The notes beneath the pieces were generated by a model. It did no database searches. It was not told where the DNA came from and saw only the letters and a list, made by a program, of their open reading frames with translations. 64,000 nt of DNA from assembly GCA_034006035.1 (NCBI GenBank), contig JAVETN010000001.1:62001-126000 (forward strand). Reading direction: 5' to 3'. Numbering within the stretch: position 1 is the stretch's first letter; every line of letters begins with the position of its first letter. Positions 63,896 to 64,000 of this stretch are shown here, in pieces. This DNA comes from Desulforegulaceae bacterium. GTDB lineage: Bacteria; Desulfobacterota; Desulfobacteria; Desulfobacterales; JACKCP01. The position numbers were made by a program, and so were the translations under genes.

Positions 63896-64000
63896 TTGGA
63901 TTTGTTTGAGCAGAATACAGATAAATTTCTTTATCAGCCTTTAGCAGAGAGGATGAGGCCTGCTTCTTTGTCTGAAGTTATAGGGCAAAAACATATTACA
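63896..64000 (+). CDS. rarA: Replication-associated recombination protein RarA (partial, 5' end)
   Basis: Starts with TTG two bases after the der stop (a second in-frame TTG is at 63902) and runs off the window. The 35 visible residues include YQPLAERMRPASLSEVIGQKHIT, the N-terminal signature of RarA/MgsA clamp-loader-like AAA+ ATPases (L-A-x-R-x-R-P-x-x-L-x-E-x-x-G-Q). RuvB or DnaX share the pattern in part, but the spacing and leader favour RarA. Confidence 0.8.
   Translation, partial: MDLFEQNTDKFLYQPLAERMRPASLSEVIGQKHIT

Noticed and set aside
1-64000. tRNA, rRNA, tmRNA or known riboswitch genes
   Set aside because: I looked through the intergenic regions and saw none with convincing signature sequence or fold; a covariance-model scan was not possible here.

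Overview
The window looks like the chromosome of an AT-rich (roughly one-third GC by eye) Gram-negative anaerobe, most likely a Desulfobacterota / Desulfobacterales-type bacterium. The basis is gene content and order: an obgE-proB-proA-nadD-rsfS-gpmI block, alanine dehydrogenase, RecD2, two Hsp20 loci, a 2,4-dienoyl-CoA-reductase-like flavoenzyme and many signalling proteins. Only protein families and order support this; no rRNA or tRNA gene was seen.

Layout. 1-5826: forward housekeeping operon (3' end of obgE, proB, proA, nadD, rsfS, gpmI and a small HSDR_N-like protein). 5975-15288: zinc-ribbon protein, two-component and c-di-GMP signalling, a YkgJ-type cysteine-cluster protein, an RCK channel with an odd pore, alanine dehydrogenase and small membrane proteins. 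15363-24575: reverse-strand genes recD2, gmhB, rlpA, lon, hsp20, pepE, a DEAD-box helicase and an isochorismatase-like hydrolase. 25148-32410: forward genes for a second Hsp20, a KamA-family radical SAM enzyme, dapF, then punA-mtaD-ade, which together look like a methylthioadenosine/adenine salvage set, and a glycerophosphodiesterase. 32601-33761: membrane diguanylate cyclase.

33871-48418 is a complete type I-B CRISPR-Cas locus: WYL regulator, cas1, cas2, cas6, cas8b (TM1802 family), cas7, cas5, cas3, cas4, an AT-rich leader and an array of 69 repeats of 37 bp with 68 spacers. The adaptation genes cas1-cas2 sit at the front and cas4 at the back next to the array, a rearrangement of the usual order. 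The array shows one exactly duplicated spacer (14 = 37), two spacers that overlap by 14 nt (4 and 10, suggesting a TTA PAM), blocks of a one-base repeat variant, and a spacer (61) that reads as an intrinsic terminator.

48419-56300 is an accessory scrapyard: a hairpin and an unknown small gene after the array, IS21 and ISL3 transposase remains, a frameshifted HTH/Zn-ribbon regulator, a secreted leucine-rich-repeat protein, fragments of a PD-(D/E)XK-like nuclease, of a second WYL protein and of a SLOG-like protein, and two broken copies of a small immunity-like gene that form 203-bp direct repeats around a zraP-like gene and an FMN reductase. A hairpin element at the cas1 start recurs at 52602 inside this scrapyard.

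56304-64000 returns to host-like genes: a NIT-domain chemoreceptor, a flavin/Fe-S oxidoreductase with an altered cluster motif, an orphan glycine-betaine binding protein, der, and the start of rarA.
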